A DNA stretch of 64,000 nucleotides from Halothermothrix sp. (GTDB lineage Bacteria; Bacillota; Halanaerobiia; DY22613), in NCBI GenBank assembly GCA_016841825.1, contig JAENYK010000001.1, positions 124,001 through 188,000 of the forward strand. The letters run 5' to 3'. Position 1 is the stretch's first letter; every line of letters starts with the position of its first letter. Positions 10,205 through 17,389 of this stretch are shown here, piece after piece. The notes below the pieces were generated by a model. The model saw nothing but the letters and a program-made list of their open reading frames with translations. It searched no databases and was not told where the DNA came from. A program made the position numbers and the translations under genes.

Positions 10205-10582
10205 CTATTCCTCTGCTTTTTGAATCGTTAAAAGTGGATCACCAAGATCGATAGTCGAACCTGTACTAACCATAACCTCCACAATTTCACCATCAAAAGG
10301 TGCAGTGATCTCATTCTCTAACTTCAAAGCCTCTAAGGTCATTAACAGATCACCGGTTTTAACTCTATCTCCAACCTTTACATTTATCTTTAAAATAGTT
10401 CCACCTAAAGGTGCTTCTAAAGATTCACATTGCTTGTCAATAACCTTTTCTTTTGGAGGAACTGCGGTGATCCCCGAATCTGTGCCTGTCTGTTCACTGT
10501 TAGGTTGTTCATCTTCTGTTAGTAGCCGGACCTGGACTACGAATTCTTCATCGGCAAATTGAACCAGATATTTTCTCATCAT
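10205..10582 (-). CDS. Biotin carboxyl carrier subunit of the Na+-pumping decarboxylase
   Basis: A protein of about 125 residues with a short N-terminal strand region, a Pro/Glu/Thr linker (about residues 24-50) and a C-terminal biotinyl domain starting about residue 55 (APLGGTILKINVKVGDRVKTGDLL). The biotinyl Lys is expected at K87 in LEALKLENEI. Both methionines of the usual AMKM motif are Leu here (TTG and TTA codons, checked in the DNA). It would carry the carboxyl group from the alpha to the beta subunit. The start overlaps the gamma-subunit stop; two adjacent ATG codons (10582 and 10579) follow GGAGAAGG and I cannot decide between them. Confidence 0.88.
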   Translation of the reverse strand: MMRKYLVQFADEEFVVQVRLLTEDEQPNSEQTGTDSGITAVPPKEKVIDKQCESLEAPLGGTILKINVKVGDRVKTGDLLMTLEALKLENEITAPFDGEIVEVMVSTGSTIDLGDPLLTIQKAEE

Positions 10583-10863
10583 CCTTCTCCCTTTCTCTGC
10601 GGTATTATCTTAATTTCTGCCTTGTGATCTCCAATCTCTTCTCTAATTACCGCCATAATAGCAGTGATCTTTCGCTGATCAGCAGTAATTTTCTGGATAG
10701 TATGGAAAGAGGATTGGCCTTCCCTTTCTGCAATCCGGGAATGACCAACCCGCTGAAAAAAATTCCCCATTAATGAAAGAAGAACATTAAAGACCAGAAG
10801 GCTAGCAAATACGATACTGATACTTATCAGAGAGATCTGCACACCTTCCCTCAGCAAATTCAT
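10579..10863 (-). CDS. Na+-translocating decarboxylase gamma/delta subunit (OadG family)
   Basis: A 94-residue small subunit with one N-terminal membrane helix (about residues 8-30) and a polar C-terminal tail that in known complexes contacts the alpha subunit and stabilises assembly. Pattern and size match OadG/MmdD. It overlaps the dehydratase small-subunit gene by four bases and the biotin-carrier gene by four bases, so the three are translationally coupled. That fusion of an aconitase-family gene with the decarboxylase block in one operon suggests consecutive steps. Confidence 0.8.
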   Translation of the reverse strand: MNLLREGVQISLISISIVFASLLVFNVLLSLMGNFFQRVGHSRIAEREGQSSFHTIQKITADQRKITAIMAVIREEIGDHKAEIKIIPQRKGEG

Positions 10864-11369
10864 TTTTGTCCAGCCTCCTGCCCGCTTTTGGCCTGAAACA
10901 TTTGAATAACTCCACCATGTTGAAAGATGTTTAGAACATAATCTGAGAGTTTTTCAGCCTGAAGGACTTCTCCCGATGACAGAGTAATCTTCGCCTCAAC
11001 TAAATCAACCTCGATCTCCTCTCCTGCAGTCACTTGTTCAACAATCCCTGGACAGATCAGAACAGGATAAGCCATGTTGACCGCATTCCGATAGAATATC
11101 CGGGCAAAAGATTCCGCAATAACTGCACCAACACCAGCAGCGTTCAGTGTAATTACTGCATGCTCACGACTGGAGCCACAACCAAAATTTTTACCAGCCA
11201 CAATAATATCTCCCGGTTGATAGTTCTCTTTAAAAGAAGGATCTGCCCCTTCCATAACATGCTGTGCAATCTCTTGATGATCACTTTTGTCCAAATACCG
11301 ACCAGGGTAAATCTGGTCTGTATCTATATTATCGTTAAATTTAAATACTTTACCTTGGATTTTTTCCAT
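10860..11369 (-). CDS. Aconitase-family dehydratase, small subunit (LeuD-like)
   Basis: A 169-residue swivel-domain subunit of the isopropylmalate/homoaconitate/dimethylmalate/maleate hydratase group. Landmarks are [11 protein letters not shown] near the N-terminus and [11 protein letters not shown] in the middle, the latter carrying the catalytic Ser-Arg region. The substrate-recognition loop after RYL reads DKSDHQ; leucine-pathway enzymes that I remember have NTSDP or LRT-like loops, so a substrate other than isopropylmalate is likely. The neighbours support this: no leuA or leuB, but a racemase, an uptake system and a decarboxylase. A maleate- or citraconate-type hydratase, or dimethylmalate dehydratase, are reasonable alternatives. 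ATG at 11369. Confidence 0.85.
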   Translation of the reverse strand: MEKIQGKVFKFNDNIDTDQIYPGRYLDKSDHQEIAQHVMEGADPSFKENYQPGDIIVAGKNFGCGSSREHAVITLNAAGVGAVIAESFARIFYRNAVNMAYPVLICPGIVEQVTAGEEIEVDLVEAKITLSSGEVLQAEKLSDYVLNIFQHGGVIQMFQAKSGQEAGQK

Positions 11370-11387
11370 TGTCAGAAGCTCCTTCCC

Positions 11388-12641
11388 TTAAAGATATTTC
11401 CGCGGGTCTGCCAACTTGCCTTCCAATGCCGATGCTGCAGCTGTAGCCGGAGAAACAACATAAATCTCGGCCTTAGTACTGCCCATCCGCCCCGGGAAAT
11501 TCCGACTGGATGTGGTCGCACACCGTTCTCCATCGGCTAATAATCCCTGGTGAACACCTAAACATGGTCCACATCCTGGTGCAGCAATGGTCGCACCTGC
11601 TGCCATCAGATCAGAAATATAACCTTTTTCCAGGCAGCGGGACAATACTTCTTTAGAAGCAGGCAAAATGATCAAACGGGTATGAACCGGAATATGCTGA
11701 CCTTTTAAGATTTTAGCAGCCACCTCAATATCCTCAAAACGTCCACCAGTACAAGTCCCAATCAATACCTGATTAATCTGCACTCCCAGGTGGTCTTCAC
11801 TGACCGGGATTACATTATCAACACTGTGAGGTGCAGCAGCCTGGGGAACCAGGTTGTTCACATCAAAGTGATATTCCGCTGCATAAGCAAAATCTGGGTC
11901 TGTCTGATAAACGGTAAAATCATCGCCATAGCGTTCACGAACATATTTCAAAACCTCTTCATTTGGTTGAATATACGAAGTCTTTGCTCCCATCTCAACT
12001 GTCATATTACAGATAGTCATCCGCTCTGCAACGGACAGGTTCTCAATTAACGATCCGGTAAATTCAATCGCTTTATAAACCGCAGCATCCTGTTTTAGTT
12101 CACCAATAATCTTTAAGATTACATCTTTAGCCATTACACCTTTGGTCAAAATACCATCAACATTGATCTTGATTACTTCCGGAACTCTAAACCATAGTTT
12201 TCCTGTTTGCATAATTGAAGCCATGTCAGTTGAACCTACTCCGGTACCAAAAGCACCAAATGCACCATGGGTTACTGTATGGGAATCAGTGGCTACCAGA
12301 ATCATTCCTGGCCGCACCCATCCCCGTTCAGGCATTACCTGATGACAAACTCCTTCATTGATATCAACCAGATGGGGAATTTTCTGAGCAAAACAAAATT
12401 CACGCATCTGTCGATGATTTTCTGCAGCTTTAATCGATGGGGCAGGATTAAAGTGGTCAAAGATAAAAGTTATCTTCTCCGGGTTCCAAACTTTCCCCCC
12501 ACCCATCGCCTCATATGACTTTAAAACTTGCAAATATAAGTCATTTACTTCAGCAAAATCTACATTAGCTGTCACAATTTCCCCGGGCGTAACTGAATCA
12601 ACTCCAGCATGGGAAGCAAGAATTTTATATAAAGCATGCAT
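11388..12641 (-). CDS. Aconitase-family dehydratase, large subunit (LeuC-like, short type)
   Basis: A 417-residue [4Fe-4S] dehydratase large subunit. Cluster cysteines are C297 (GTCTGG) and C357/C360 (PGCGPC). Other family motifs are VATDSHTVTHGA (from about residue 116) and TTSSRNFPGRMG near the C-terminus. At 417 residues it belongs to the short, archaeal-like LeuC/HacA/DmdA class, not the ~470-residue leucine-biosynthetic class. With the small subunit it would reversibly add or remove water on a hydroxy-di- or tricarboxylate in the cytoplasm. GAGGAG lies about ten bases before the ATG. The spacing of 18 bases to the small-subunit gene indicates one operon. The substrate is not determined. 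Confidence 0.88.
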   Translation of the reverse strand: MHALYKILASHAGVDSVTPGEIVTANVDFAEVNDLYLQVLKSYEAMGGGKVWNPEKITFIFDHFNPAPSIKAAENHRQMREFCFAQKIPHLVDINEGVCHQVMPERGWVRPGMILVATDSHTVTHGAFGAFGTGVGSTDMASIMQTGKLWFRVPEVIKINVDGILTKGVMAKDVILKIIGELKQDAAVYKAIEFTGSLIENLSVAERMTICNMTVEMGAKTSYIQPNEEVLKYVRERYGDDFTVYQTDPDFAYAAEYHFDVNNLVPQAAAPHSVDNVIPVSEDHLGVQINQVLIGTCTGGRFEDIEVAAKILKGQHIPVHTRLIILPASKEVLSRCLEKGYISDLMAAGATIAAPGCGPCLGVHQGLLADGERCATTSSRNFPGRMGSTKAEIYVVSPATAAASALEGKLADPRKYL

Positions 12642-12763
12642 TCACTATCAACTCCTCAAAATTAAAGCTAGATTTTTTCTGTCCCATATGTTATAATTAT
12701 AATAATCTAAATTTTCTTAAAGATTCGTTGATCTGATCGGCTTCAGATTAACGGTTTTTTTTA

Positions 12764-14035
12764 TTATTTTGTCTGCATATATGGTTGAACAAGCCCTGCC
12801 TGGGGCATGATAACTGCTTTGAAGTCCTCTCCCAGCTTCTCTCTGGCATATTCCAAAGCTTCCTGAATATCCTTTTTCTTGGTAAAGAAGAGCAGTTCAG
12901 TAGTCTCCTGATCCAAACCGGAAATCAAAACAACTTCTTTTTTGGCAGATACTTTGGAGATCCCAAAGGCTTTATGACCACCAATGACAAACTTTATGCG
13001 AATTCTATCAATATTATCCTCTGGTTTCTTAGCTTCGCGCATCCAGCTTTCAAAGACTTTTTCTCCTAAACCTTCGACACACTCAGCCAGACAGATGATC
13101 ATTCCCCCATCTCTGGTTGCCCGATCTGCATTTTCTAATGCCTTCTGGGTCTGATAGATATTTATATCTTTGGGATATCCACCTGCACTGACAATTGCCA
13201 AATCTACTTTCTCTTCCAGCGGCATCTTATACATCTGTGCACAGGTACTAATCCCAGATTTCCAGGCTTCAACCAGATCTCCTCCGACAACTTTTACGAT
13301 CTCTTTATGACTATTGGTAACTACATTTAGAATAAAGTCTACATTCGCTTTTCTGGCAGCTTCAATCATCTCATTACTAACCGGATTTTCTTCAATAGGG
13401 GGATTCTGTTCTATCAGATCAACCATATGACTATGATTATTTTCAATTGTAGAGCGACCTGCGACTCCCGGTAAGATTGATTTACGGCCACCGGAGAATC
13501 CTGCAAAATAATGAATAATTATTACTCCGGTTGTGATAATCAGATCAGATTCATATACCTGACGATTGACATATAAGGTATTACCCGAACTCAATTCTCC
13601 CAGGTTAACCAGATCTCCATCAGGATCATGGGAGATGAACTGATAATTATTCACTAACTCTTCCCCAAAGATCTGTACATTCTGCTCAGCGGTATGGGGA
13701 TCATGAATCCCGGTTGCGATATAAAATTTAATCTGATCTTTGGTGATCCCTACACTGTGCAATTCATCCAGAATTGGTGGTAAGATTACATCAAAGGGAG
13801 TCGGGCGAGTAATATCATTAACGATGATAGCTACTGATTTTGCCCTTTTCTCCTGAGCAATCTCTTTTAAAGGTTTTGCACCGATAGGATTTCTCAGATA
13901 CTTATATACCTCAGCCACCGGGTCAGCTAAACCTGCTGTTTCGTCTGCCTCTACGATTGAACTCAAGTTTTTTATTGGAAGTTCAAAATCAATTTTTCCT
14001 GTTCCATATTTTAAACGAAAATCCATGCAACTCAC
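12764..14035 (-). CDS. LarA-family nickel-pincer 2-hydroxyacid racemase
   Basis: A 423-residue LarA-superfamily protein. All catalytic hallmarks are present: DITRPTP (74-80), ATGIHDPH with H111 and H114, H175 before AGFSGGRK, the cofactor-binding K185, and H201 in ENNHSHM. The family racemises or epimerises 2-hydroxy acids (lactate, malate, others) using a nickel-pincer nucleotide. Downstream malic enzyme and a dehydratase make a malate-like substrate more likely than lactate. No larB, larC, larE or lactate permease is in the window, so cofactor synthesis must be encoded elsewhere. It lies about 120 bases upstream of the dehydratase gene and 65 bases downstream of tctB. The start at 14035 follows a TGAGGTGAG ribosome-binding site. 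Confidence 0.9.
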   Translation of the reverse strand: MSCMDFRLKYGTGKIDFELPIKNLSSIVEADETAGLADPVAEVYKYLRNPIGAKPLKEIAQEKRAKSVAIIVNDITRPTPFDVILPPILDELHSVGITKDQIKFYIATGIHDPHTAEQNVQIFGEELVNNYQFISHDPDGDLVNLGELSSGNTLYVNRQVYESDLIITTGVIIIHYFAGFSGGRKSILPGVAGRSTIENNHSHMVDLIEQNPPIEENPVSNEMIEAARKANVDFILNVVTNSHKEIVKVVGGDLVEAWKSGISTCAQMYKMPLEEKVDLAIVSAGGYPKDINIYQTQKALENADRATRDGGMIICLAECVEGLGEKVFESWMREAKKPEDNIDRIRIKFVIGGHKAFGISKVSAKKEVVLISGLDQETTELLFFTKKKDIQEALEYAREKLGEDFKAVIMPQAGLVQPYMQTK

Positions 14036-14057
14036 CTCAATATATTTTTTTAAACAG

Positions 14058-14081
14058 ATGGTCGGCTGAAAGACCGACCAT
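14058..14081 (-). other. Intercistronic hairpin between tctB and larA
   Basis: A perfect 8-bp GC-rich stem (14058-14065 with 14074-14081) sits in the 64-base gap. It is followed by only three T on the minus strand, so it is more likely an RNA-stability or partial-termination element than a full terminator. Confidence 0.5.
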
Positions 14082-14099
14082 CAAATATAACAGATAATC

Positions 14100-14552
14100 C
14101 TAAAATAGGAATCCATGGGGAACCGGCACATGTAAAAGAATAGAAAATACTAGATAAAAAGCAAATACTTGAATACAAATAAATCCCAGGGTAACTAGAT
14201 GATTTTTAATTGTTCTATTCTTACGCTCTGTATCTAAATATGTGGTTATCACAAAATAGGCAATAATACTGATTACCACAAATCCAATAATTTTCATCAG
14301 AACAACCCAGAGAATAATTGTTACCAGAAAGACTACTGCATCTAACTTTTCTTTATGTTCAAATATAGTCTTTTTCTCTGGAGAGAGCAAACTTTTGACA
14401 AAGAGTCCGATTGAACTGATCGCTAAAAGAACGATAATTGCTCTGGGAAAAATGGCACCAAATTTTGTGAAAGAACCCATCTGAGACCAGAAGATTCCTG
14501 CTATAACTAACATCAAAATGGAAGCATACAGATCAACATTTTTCTCTTTCAT
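14100..14552 (-). CDS. Tripartite tricarboxylate transporter small membrane subunit (TctB)
   Basis: A 150-residue protein with four predicted membrane helices, matching the TctB/DUF1468 small subunit in size and pattern (an initial helix ending in FWSQMGSF, a G-rich FPRAIIVLLAISSIGLF helix 2, then two C-terminal helices). It partners TctA in binding-protein-dependent secondary uptake of carboxylates driven by Na+ or H+. It overlaps the tctA stop by one base, showing coupling. Confidence 0.85.
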   Translation of the reverse strand: MKEKNVDLYASILMLVIAGIFWSQMGSFTKFGAIFPRAIIVLLAISSIGLFVKSLLSPEKKTIFEHKEKLDAVVFLVTIILWVVLMKIIGFVVISIIAYFVITTYLDTERKNRTIKNHLVTLGFICIQVFAFYLVFSILLHVPVPHGFLF

Positions 14553-16066
14553 TATTTGGCTGCCTCCTTCCCAATTTTTCTCTCTCTCATTTCTTTAATT
14601 AGCGGCCAGATCGCAGAGACCAGACACATTACGATTAAAATTAAAGAGATTGGGCGAGTAAAGAAGATTGACCATCTATTCGCTCTACCCATTGACATCA
14701 ACATTGATTGAACCAATCCCTGCTCAGCAATCGAACCCAGGATTAAACCTAAAAGAATTGGTCCCGGATGGAATCCCAGTTCTCTTAAGATATAACCGAT
14801 AACACCACAACCTAACATGACAAATACGTCAACAATATTATTTCTAATCGCATAGGAACCCAGTATTGTCAAAAAGAAGATTGAAGGAGCCAGAAATCTG
14901 ACCGGCAGCTTACTAACTACTTTATGCAGACCACGTCCTCCCAGTACCCCTACTCCAACCATCATAATATTAGCAATCAACATCGAAAACATGAAAGTAT
15001 AGGTTATATCAGCATGGGTCGAGAAAAGTTCTGGCCCTGGGCGTAACCCCTGCAGCATCAATGCCCCCAAAATAATGGCTGCCGGAGGCGCACCGGGAAT
15101 CCCTAAAGTAACCAGAGGAACCATCCCACTACCAACTGTCGCATTATTTGCAGCCTCAGTCGCTACAATCCCTTCCATACAACCTGTACCAAACTTCTCC
15201 TGATCCTTTGAAGCACGCTTCGCCTCATTATAACTAACCAGGTTGGCAATATTACCACCGGCACCGGGAATAATCCCAACAATAGTACCAATTATTGATG
15301 ACCTGATCAGATTGCCGGGCATTTTGAAAACTTCTCTGAATGTCCGACCAAAGACACCCTTACGGGTTTTGACCTCCATCGCATGCATAGATTGAGCTCC
15401 ATCTCCAACCATTTTGATCAATTCCGGAATACAGAAGAAACCGATCAGAGCGACAATTAACTGTACACCCCCCTGGAAAGAAGAGAGACCAAAGGTGAAT
15501 CGAACATCTCCACCAATTGGAGCAATACCAATTGTACTGACCAGAAGACCGAATATACCACCAACAATACCTTTAATGATCGATTTAGATGCTAGACTAG
15601 CAATAATTGTAAGACCAAAAATACTTACCCAGAAATACTCTGGAGGACCAAACTTTAATGAAGCTTTTGCCAGCGGTGGAGACAAAAAGATCAATACCAA
15701 AACTCCAATAATACCACCAAAAGCAGAAGCAATCGTAGCAATTGTGATCGCCCGATCTCCTTCACCTTTCTTTGCCATGGGGAAACCATCAAAGGTTGTG
15801 CCAATAGAGGAAGGTGTACCGGGAGTATTTACTAGAATTGCCGAAAAACATCCACCATAGATCGCACCACCATAAATTGCCCCAAGAGTGATCAGACCAG
15901 ATACCGGTTCCATTGTAAAAGTAAAGGGAACCAATAAAGCTACTGCCATTGTAGCAGTTAAACCGGGCAGAGCTCCCATCATCATACCGAAGGTGGTACC
16001 AGCTAACATAAGTATCAGGTTTTTAATCGCAAATATGTTTACTAAGACCTTTAGTGCTAGTTCCAT
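14552..16066 (-). CDS. Tripartite tricarboxylate transporter large membrane subunit (TctA)
   Basis: A 504-residue permease with about 11-12 membrane helices and the two family signature blocks: GALPGLTATMAVALLVPFTF near residue 32 followed by GAIYGG(A/C)..AILVNTPGTP, and the second internal-repeat block GIIPGAGGNIANLVSYNEAK near residue 265. It moves the carboxylate handed over by TctC across the inner membrane. The order tctC-tctA-tctB differs from the common C-B-A order. GGAGG precedes the ATG region closely. The substrate is unknown; family members take citrate, tricarballylate, glutarate, terephthalate and other acids. Confidence 0.95.
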   Translation of the reverse strand: MELALKVLVNIFAIKNLILMLAGTTFGMMMGALPGLTATMAVALLVPFTFTMEPVSGLITLGAIYGGAIYGGCFSAILVNTPGTPSSIGTTFDGFPMAKKGEGDRAITIATIASAFGGIIGVLVLIFLSPPLAKASLKFGPPEYFWVSIFGLTIIASLASKSIIKGIVGGIFGLLVSTIGIAPIGGDVRFTFGLSSFQGGVQLIVALIGFFCIPELIKMVGDGAQSMHAMEVKTRKGVFGRTFREVFKMPGNLIRSSIIGTIVGIIPGAGGNIANLVSYNEAKRASKDQEKFGTGCMEGIVATEAANNATVGSGMVPLVTLGIPGAPPAAIILGALMLQGLRPGPELFSTHADITYTFMFSMLIANIMMVGVGVLGGRGLHKVVSKLPVRFLAPSIFFLTILGSYAIRNNIVDVFVMLGCGVIGYILRELGFHPGPILLGLILGSIAEQGLVQSMLMSMGRANRWSIFFTRPISLILIVMCLVSAIWPLIKEMRERKIGKEAAK

Positions 16067-16090
16067 TTATTTCCCTCGCTTTCTTTAAAA

Positions 16091-16124
16091 GCGGTAAAGC
16101 AGTGATCGACCACTACTTTACCGC
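16091..16124 (-). other. Strong intercistronic hairpin after tctC
   Basis: An inverted repeat with a 9-bp outer GC-containing stem (16091-16099 with 16116-16124) and an inner AGTG/CACT extension lies between the tctC stop (16135) and the tctA start (16066). It is followed by TTTT on the minus strand. Such hairpins usually terminate part of the transcription or protect the upstream mRNA, giving more binding protein than permease. Confidence 0.65.
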
Positions 16125-16134
16125 AAATCTTTTC

Positions 16135-17091
16135 CTATTTCAATAGACCTAACTCACCAAGCAATTGAGTATAATATTCTTTTCTCTTGGCAACTAACTC
16201 TACAGAAGCTTGCTGACCGTAATCTTCCAATTTGAAACCCATCTCGTTCATCTTCTGAACGAATTCCGGATTTTGATTTATCTTTCTTAAAGCATCTTCT
16301 AATATTTTGATCTGCTCTGCAGAAGTACCTGGAGCAACAGCTACTCCACGATATGCACCTTCAACAATGTCATAACCTAGTTCGATAAAGGTAGGAACAT
16401 CTGGTAGAGAAGGAACTCTTTCTTCAGAAGCAACAGCCAAAATCTTTATGTCGTCTTTGTAGTTTACACCCATGGTTGTATAGGTCATCAAACCACCGAC
16501 ATGATTACCTAATAGTGCAGGGATTGCAGCACCAGAACCAGTGAATGGAATATAAGTTATGGTAGCACCAGTAACTTGTTCTAATTCTAAAACACCAAGG
16601 TGATTAGCACTATAACTACCACTACCACCTAATGTCATAGCACCAGGATTTTCTTTAGCAAAATTAATGATATCTTCTAAAGAATTAAATGGACTATTTT
16701 TAGGAACAACCAAAATGTTTGGTGTACTCTGGAAGTAGAAAACTGGATTCACATCTTCTGTTTCGTAACCAGTATTTTCTCTCATTAATGGTTGTACAAT
16801 AGTATGAGGTAGGTTACATCCCGTCATCGAATAACCAGTTGGCTTTTCTTTAACTAGTTCAGCCCAACCCAATGCACCACCACCGCCTGGTTTGTTTTTA
16901 ATCAGAACATTAACACCTAAAATTTCCTCTAAATACTTCTGTTGTAATCTTGCAGTTAAATCAGATTCTCCACCTGGATCAAATGGAACAACATAATCGA
17001 TTGGTTTACTTGGATAAGAATCCGCCAGTACCGTAATACTAATTACCGCAAAGAAAGCAATTGTCAGAATAATAGCTAATGTTTTTTTCAT
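16135..17091 (-). CDS. Tricarboxylate transporter substrate-binding protein (TctC/Bug family)
   Basis: A 318-residue exported binding protein. A signal peptide of about 23 residues ends ADSYPSKP, followed by Bug-family signatures: IDYVVPFDPGGESDLTARLQ, the NKPGGGGALGWAELVK block, and ADVPTF-like SLPDVPTFIELGYD. The protein captures the carboxylate in the periplasm and delivers it to TctA/TctB. The first gene behind the sigma-54 promoter, it is followed by a strong hairpin that should make it the most abundant product. There is no lipobox Cys, so it is probably soluble in a periplasm, in agreement with a diderm envelope. Confidence 0.93.
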   Translation of the reverse strand: MKKTLAIILTIAFFAVISITVLADSYPSKPIDYVVPFDPGGESDLTARLQQKYLEEILGVNVLIKNKPGGGGALGWAELVKEKPTGYSMTGCNLPHTIVQPLMRENTGYETEDVNPVFYFQSTPNILVVPKNSPFNSLEDIINFAKENPGAMTLGGSGSYSANHLGVLELEQVTGATITYIPFTGSGAAIPALLGNHVGGLMTYTTMGVNYKDDIKILAVASEERVPSLPDVPTFIELGYDIVEGAYRGVAVAPGTSAEQIKILEDALRKINQNPEFVQKMNEMGFKLEDYGQQASVELVAKRKEYYTQLLGELGLLK

Positions 17092-17210
17092 CCTGCTCTC
17101 CTCCTAAAATTTTTTGTCAGTCTGTTTCGAATGATTTTGCCGGATTACCTACTCGAAAACCACCTCCCGAAATATTATCCAAAGCGTTATTTCATTCAAC
17201 AATATAATAA

Positions 17211-17226
17211 AGCAAAGATTGTGCCA
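17211..17226 (-). promoter_or_regulatory. Sigma-54 (-24/-12) promoter of the tctC operon
   Basis: The minus strand reads TGGCAC-N5-TTGCT, an excellent match to the sigma-54 consensus with correct spacing. It lies about 120 bases upstream of the tctC start and directly downstream of the gene for a sigma-54 activator, so the pairing is strongly supported. Confidence 0.9.
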
Positions 17227-17334
17227 GAATGATAATAAAATTTCAAAAAATTCACCGGGGACTGATATTTCTGAATTTTTAGGTCTTTGGAAAATATCAA
17301 TCAATTATTAATCTTTCAAAAATGCATCTTGTAC

Positions 17335-17374
17335 TGTTGCAGCGTTAAAACATTCCGGATGCTTAATTGCAACA
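17335..17374 (-). promoter_or_regulatory. Candidate upstream activator site for the PrpR-type regulator
   Basis: A perfect inverted repeat TGTTGCA-N26-TGCAACA, with a nested GCATC/GATGC pair, lies about 110-150 bases upstream of the sigma-54 promoter, the usual position for an activator binding site. Function is inferred from position and symmetry only. Confidence 0.5.
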
Positions 17375-17389
17375 CTCTAATTTAAATAA

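Noticed and set aside
10860-12641. Leucine biosynthesis leuCD
   Set aside because: No leuA/leuB nearby, short large-subunit type, altered RYL loop, and placement in a catabolic sigma-54 operon argue against isopropylmalate isomerase.
12642-12763. Hairpin followed by T8 on the plus strand between the dehydratase and racemase genes
   Set aside because: The T-run is on the plus strand, where no gene ends; on the minus strand it is only a short stem, so it is not a terminator of the operon.
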